64,000 nt of DNA from Beaufortia kweichowensis (Eukaryota > Chordata > Actinopteri > Cypriniformes > Gastromyzontidae), in NCBI GenBank assembly GCA_019155185.1, contig CM032811.1:7894075-7958074 (forward strand), in the 5' to 3' direction. The position numbers and the translations under genes were made by a program. Shown here piece by piece: positions 62,191 through 64,000 of the stretch (position 1 is its first letter; each line of letters starts with the position of its first letter). The notes under the pieces are model-generated. The model saw only the letters and a list, made by a program, of their open reading frames with translations, searched no databases and was not told the DNA's origin.

Positions 62191-62530
62191 CACAAGTTAA
62201 AAAAAATGACCCTTGTTGTGGTTTAAGTATTGATAATTGTAGTATTGTTAATTGTTTTAAATAGTCTCTTAAAACAGCGGACAATCTTTCAATTTAGCCA
62301 TTGTGATTCCTACAGTAACTGGCCACAACACAATATCAAAATATAAAAAATAAACAAGCAGATAGTGTTAGAAATGCAGTTGTTTTTTTAGATTTATTAT
62401 GCCTTTCAATCTGGTGCAGTTTCTGGTTGGTCAGGGGTGAGACCGGGAACCTGATGGCCCGTTTGTCTGTGGTTTTGGTTAATGCATGGGATTGGTGGAG
62501 CGGTGCTGCAGTTGTGCGTGAGTTGAATAT

Positions 62531-62533
<3 letters not shown>

Positions 62534-62590
<57 letters not shown>
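62534..62590. repeat. (AG)n microsatellite
   Basis: A pure AG tract of about 57 bases. ORFs giving poly-(Arg-Glu) or poly-(Ser-Leu) are artefacts. Confidence 0.97.
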
Positions 62591-64000
62591 CATTGAATTT
62601 GGAAAGGGGTGAGACACGGTGCCATCTTAACCAAATCTGAAGGCATCTGTTTTTCACTGGCACACTGCACACGGGAGAACCCATTACAATGTACACGACT
62701 CGCCCTCCCTCTCCCGCCAGGCTTGAAGCAGAGCGAAGAAAGAGTCGCCAAGGTATTGCTTACAGTCAATGCTCCGGGGAAACGGCACGGCATGTTTACA
62801 AGGCTTCTCCTCATCCCCTGGGAAACGACACATTCTTGCCGGGCACTTGGTCTGCTGAGTTGAATCTACAGGTTAAAGTATAAAAGCTTAAGAATGATAG
62901 GCCGGTTTTTCCACACTGTGACATGAAGCGTTAGATTTGGCCTTCTCCTAACATCACCGCTGATAACATACTTTATTGCTGGATACTTTTCTTTAGCTTG
63001 GTGGTGTTTTTACTCACTTGCGTATATTAAAGTTCATCGCTCTGATTTATGTATGTCTCCATTGCTACGCGCTATATTTGCAGACTGCTGATCCTCCGCA
63101 GAAGAACCTCTATTCTTAGCCAGCGCATATTGATGTTTTGTGCCGCCGGCTACGGCGTGCTCACCGTCTAGATATTTCCTGTCACGTGAGCTGTATGTCA
63201 AGTAAAAACAAGCTCACATCCGTCTAAATTATGACATCATGCTAGAAAGTCTTTTTTTATTTGGAGGATTCCCTTAAGCATAGGGTGTGCAGGAGTCACC
63301 AGGATTTGCCGAAACGGCAAGACGAAACAATGTTGCCCCAGCAAACAATGGCACGGAGCCAAGCAGACTCTTTCAGAAGCTGAACTCAACTGCAGATTAG
63401 TATTTATTTTTGGTGCAGAGAAGTCTTCCAAGAAGTATGTGTGTGTTTTTGGGAGGTGTATTTGGATGTGTGTGAGGGTTTGGGGGGTGGTTCGGTTGGG
63501 CGGTCGGACGGTCGGTCGGTCTGTAAGAGGGGAGTATTAGGGCTGTTGAGGAGTTGTACCTGAGCTACTCCTCTACGGCTGGGGGAGAGAGGCGAGCGGA
63601 GGGGGCGAGGTTAAGGGTTGAGGAGACTGGTGCACAACTCCATTTTCCTTTTGCCGAATTTCCAGTCTTTTCTTTCTTTTCTGTTTCGCTTTATTCAGTG
63701 GAGTGAGTTAGTGGAAGAGAGAGAGAGGACTGTAGAGAGAGAGAGTGAGAGAGTGAAAGAGAAAATCAAGCCAATTTTTTTTAAGACTCGATCTTGGCTT
63801 TCTTACAAACAGATGTTGCCTGTCATTTGGTCGTTAAGCAGGCACCCAGATCGTAGAATACAGAGGTTTTACTGGCTTTAGGACTAGCTTATGGTTTCAT
63901 CACGAGGGAAATCGATTTCTCATAATCATGGGGATGTCTTTTTTCCCAACACGTATGTTTTTCCCCGTCTCTTTATCTCATCCATTGCTCTTTTTAGTTG
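62591..64000. other. Non-coding DNA with a G-rich block at 63470-63620
   Basis: At 63495-63522 is a short CGGT/CGGA tandem tract, followed by a G-rich, CpG-containing stretch (gagaggcgagcggagggggc near 63590) that might be a promoter or leader for sequence beyond the window. GA-rich low complexity follows at 63710-63760. No gene identified. Confidence 0.3.

Noticed and set aside
62336..62814. Overlapping ORFs with poly-Ser-Leu and poly-Arg-Glu
   Set aside because: All run through the (AG)n microsatellite at 62534-62590.

Overview
The window looks like nuclear DNA from a ray-finned fish, most likely an otophysan or cyprinid. It has vertebrate-type genes with many short GT-AG introns, AT-rich non-coding DNA, long CT/GA, TA and TAA microsatellites, and decayed dispersed elements of types common in teleosts. 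All three recognisable protein genes lie on the + strand in the first 18.6 kb; their exons were assembled by hand from splice signals, phase continuity and family similarity.

Layout. (1) 23-1572: the 3' seven coding exons of a USF1-type bHLH-leucine-zipper transcription factor (usf1l-like). (2) 2344-6944: a complete 23-coding-exon gene for a 619-residue fusion of a sugar-nucleotidyltransferase-like domain with a GHMP-type glucuronokinase domain (gkup). A canonical USF E-box lies in the short interval between these two genes. (3) 7946-18566: a complete 14-coding-exon ubash3b (Sts-1/TULA-2), 642 residues, with UBA, 2H-phosphodiesterase-like, SH3 and histidine-phosphatase domains in order. Its first intron is over 5 kb.

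From about 18.6 kb to the end (45 kb) I find no convincing protein gene. The region holds several dispersed or hairpin-forming elements: a 164-bp Tc1-type miniature element with matching ends at 58.4 kb, a roughly 290-bp element with 17-bp perfect terminal inverted repeats at 47.7 kb, a back-to-back palindromic element at 36.4 kb and an unusual GC-richer inverted/direct-repeat unit at 19.6 kb. It also has promoter-like CpG-rich blocks at 37.4-38.2 and 40.5-41.0 kb, a TATA-containing block at 25.4 kb, and three isolated exon-like segments (25623-25705, an exon ending at 37739, and 46262-46319). Several low-repeat stretches rich in homeodomain-type AT motifs look like conserved non-coding elements. 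This pattern fits the long 5' region of a gene lying beyond the right edge, or a long non-coding RNA locus; that reading is inference.

The genes are not an operon. The one plausible functional link is that USF proteins bind CACGTG, which is present upstream of gkup. The most unusual gene is gkup: one polypeptide that may both phosphorylate glucuronate and turn the product into UDP-glucuronate, an arrangement reminiscent of plant glucuronate salvage.
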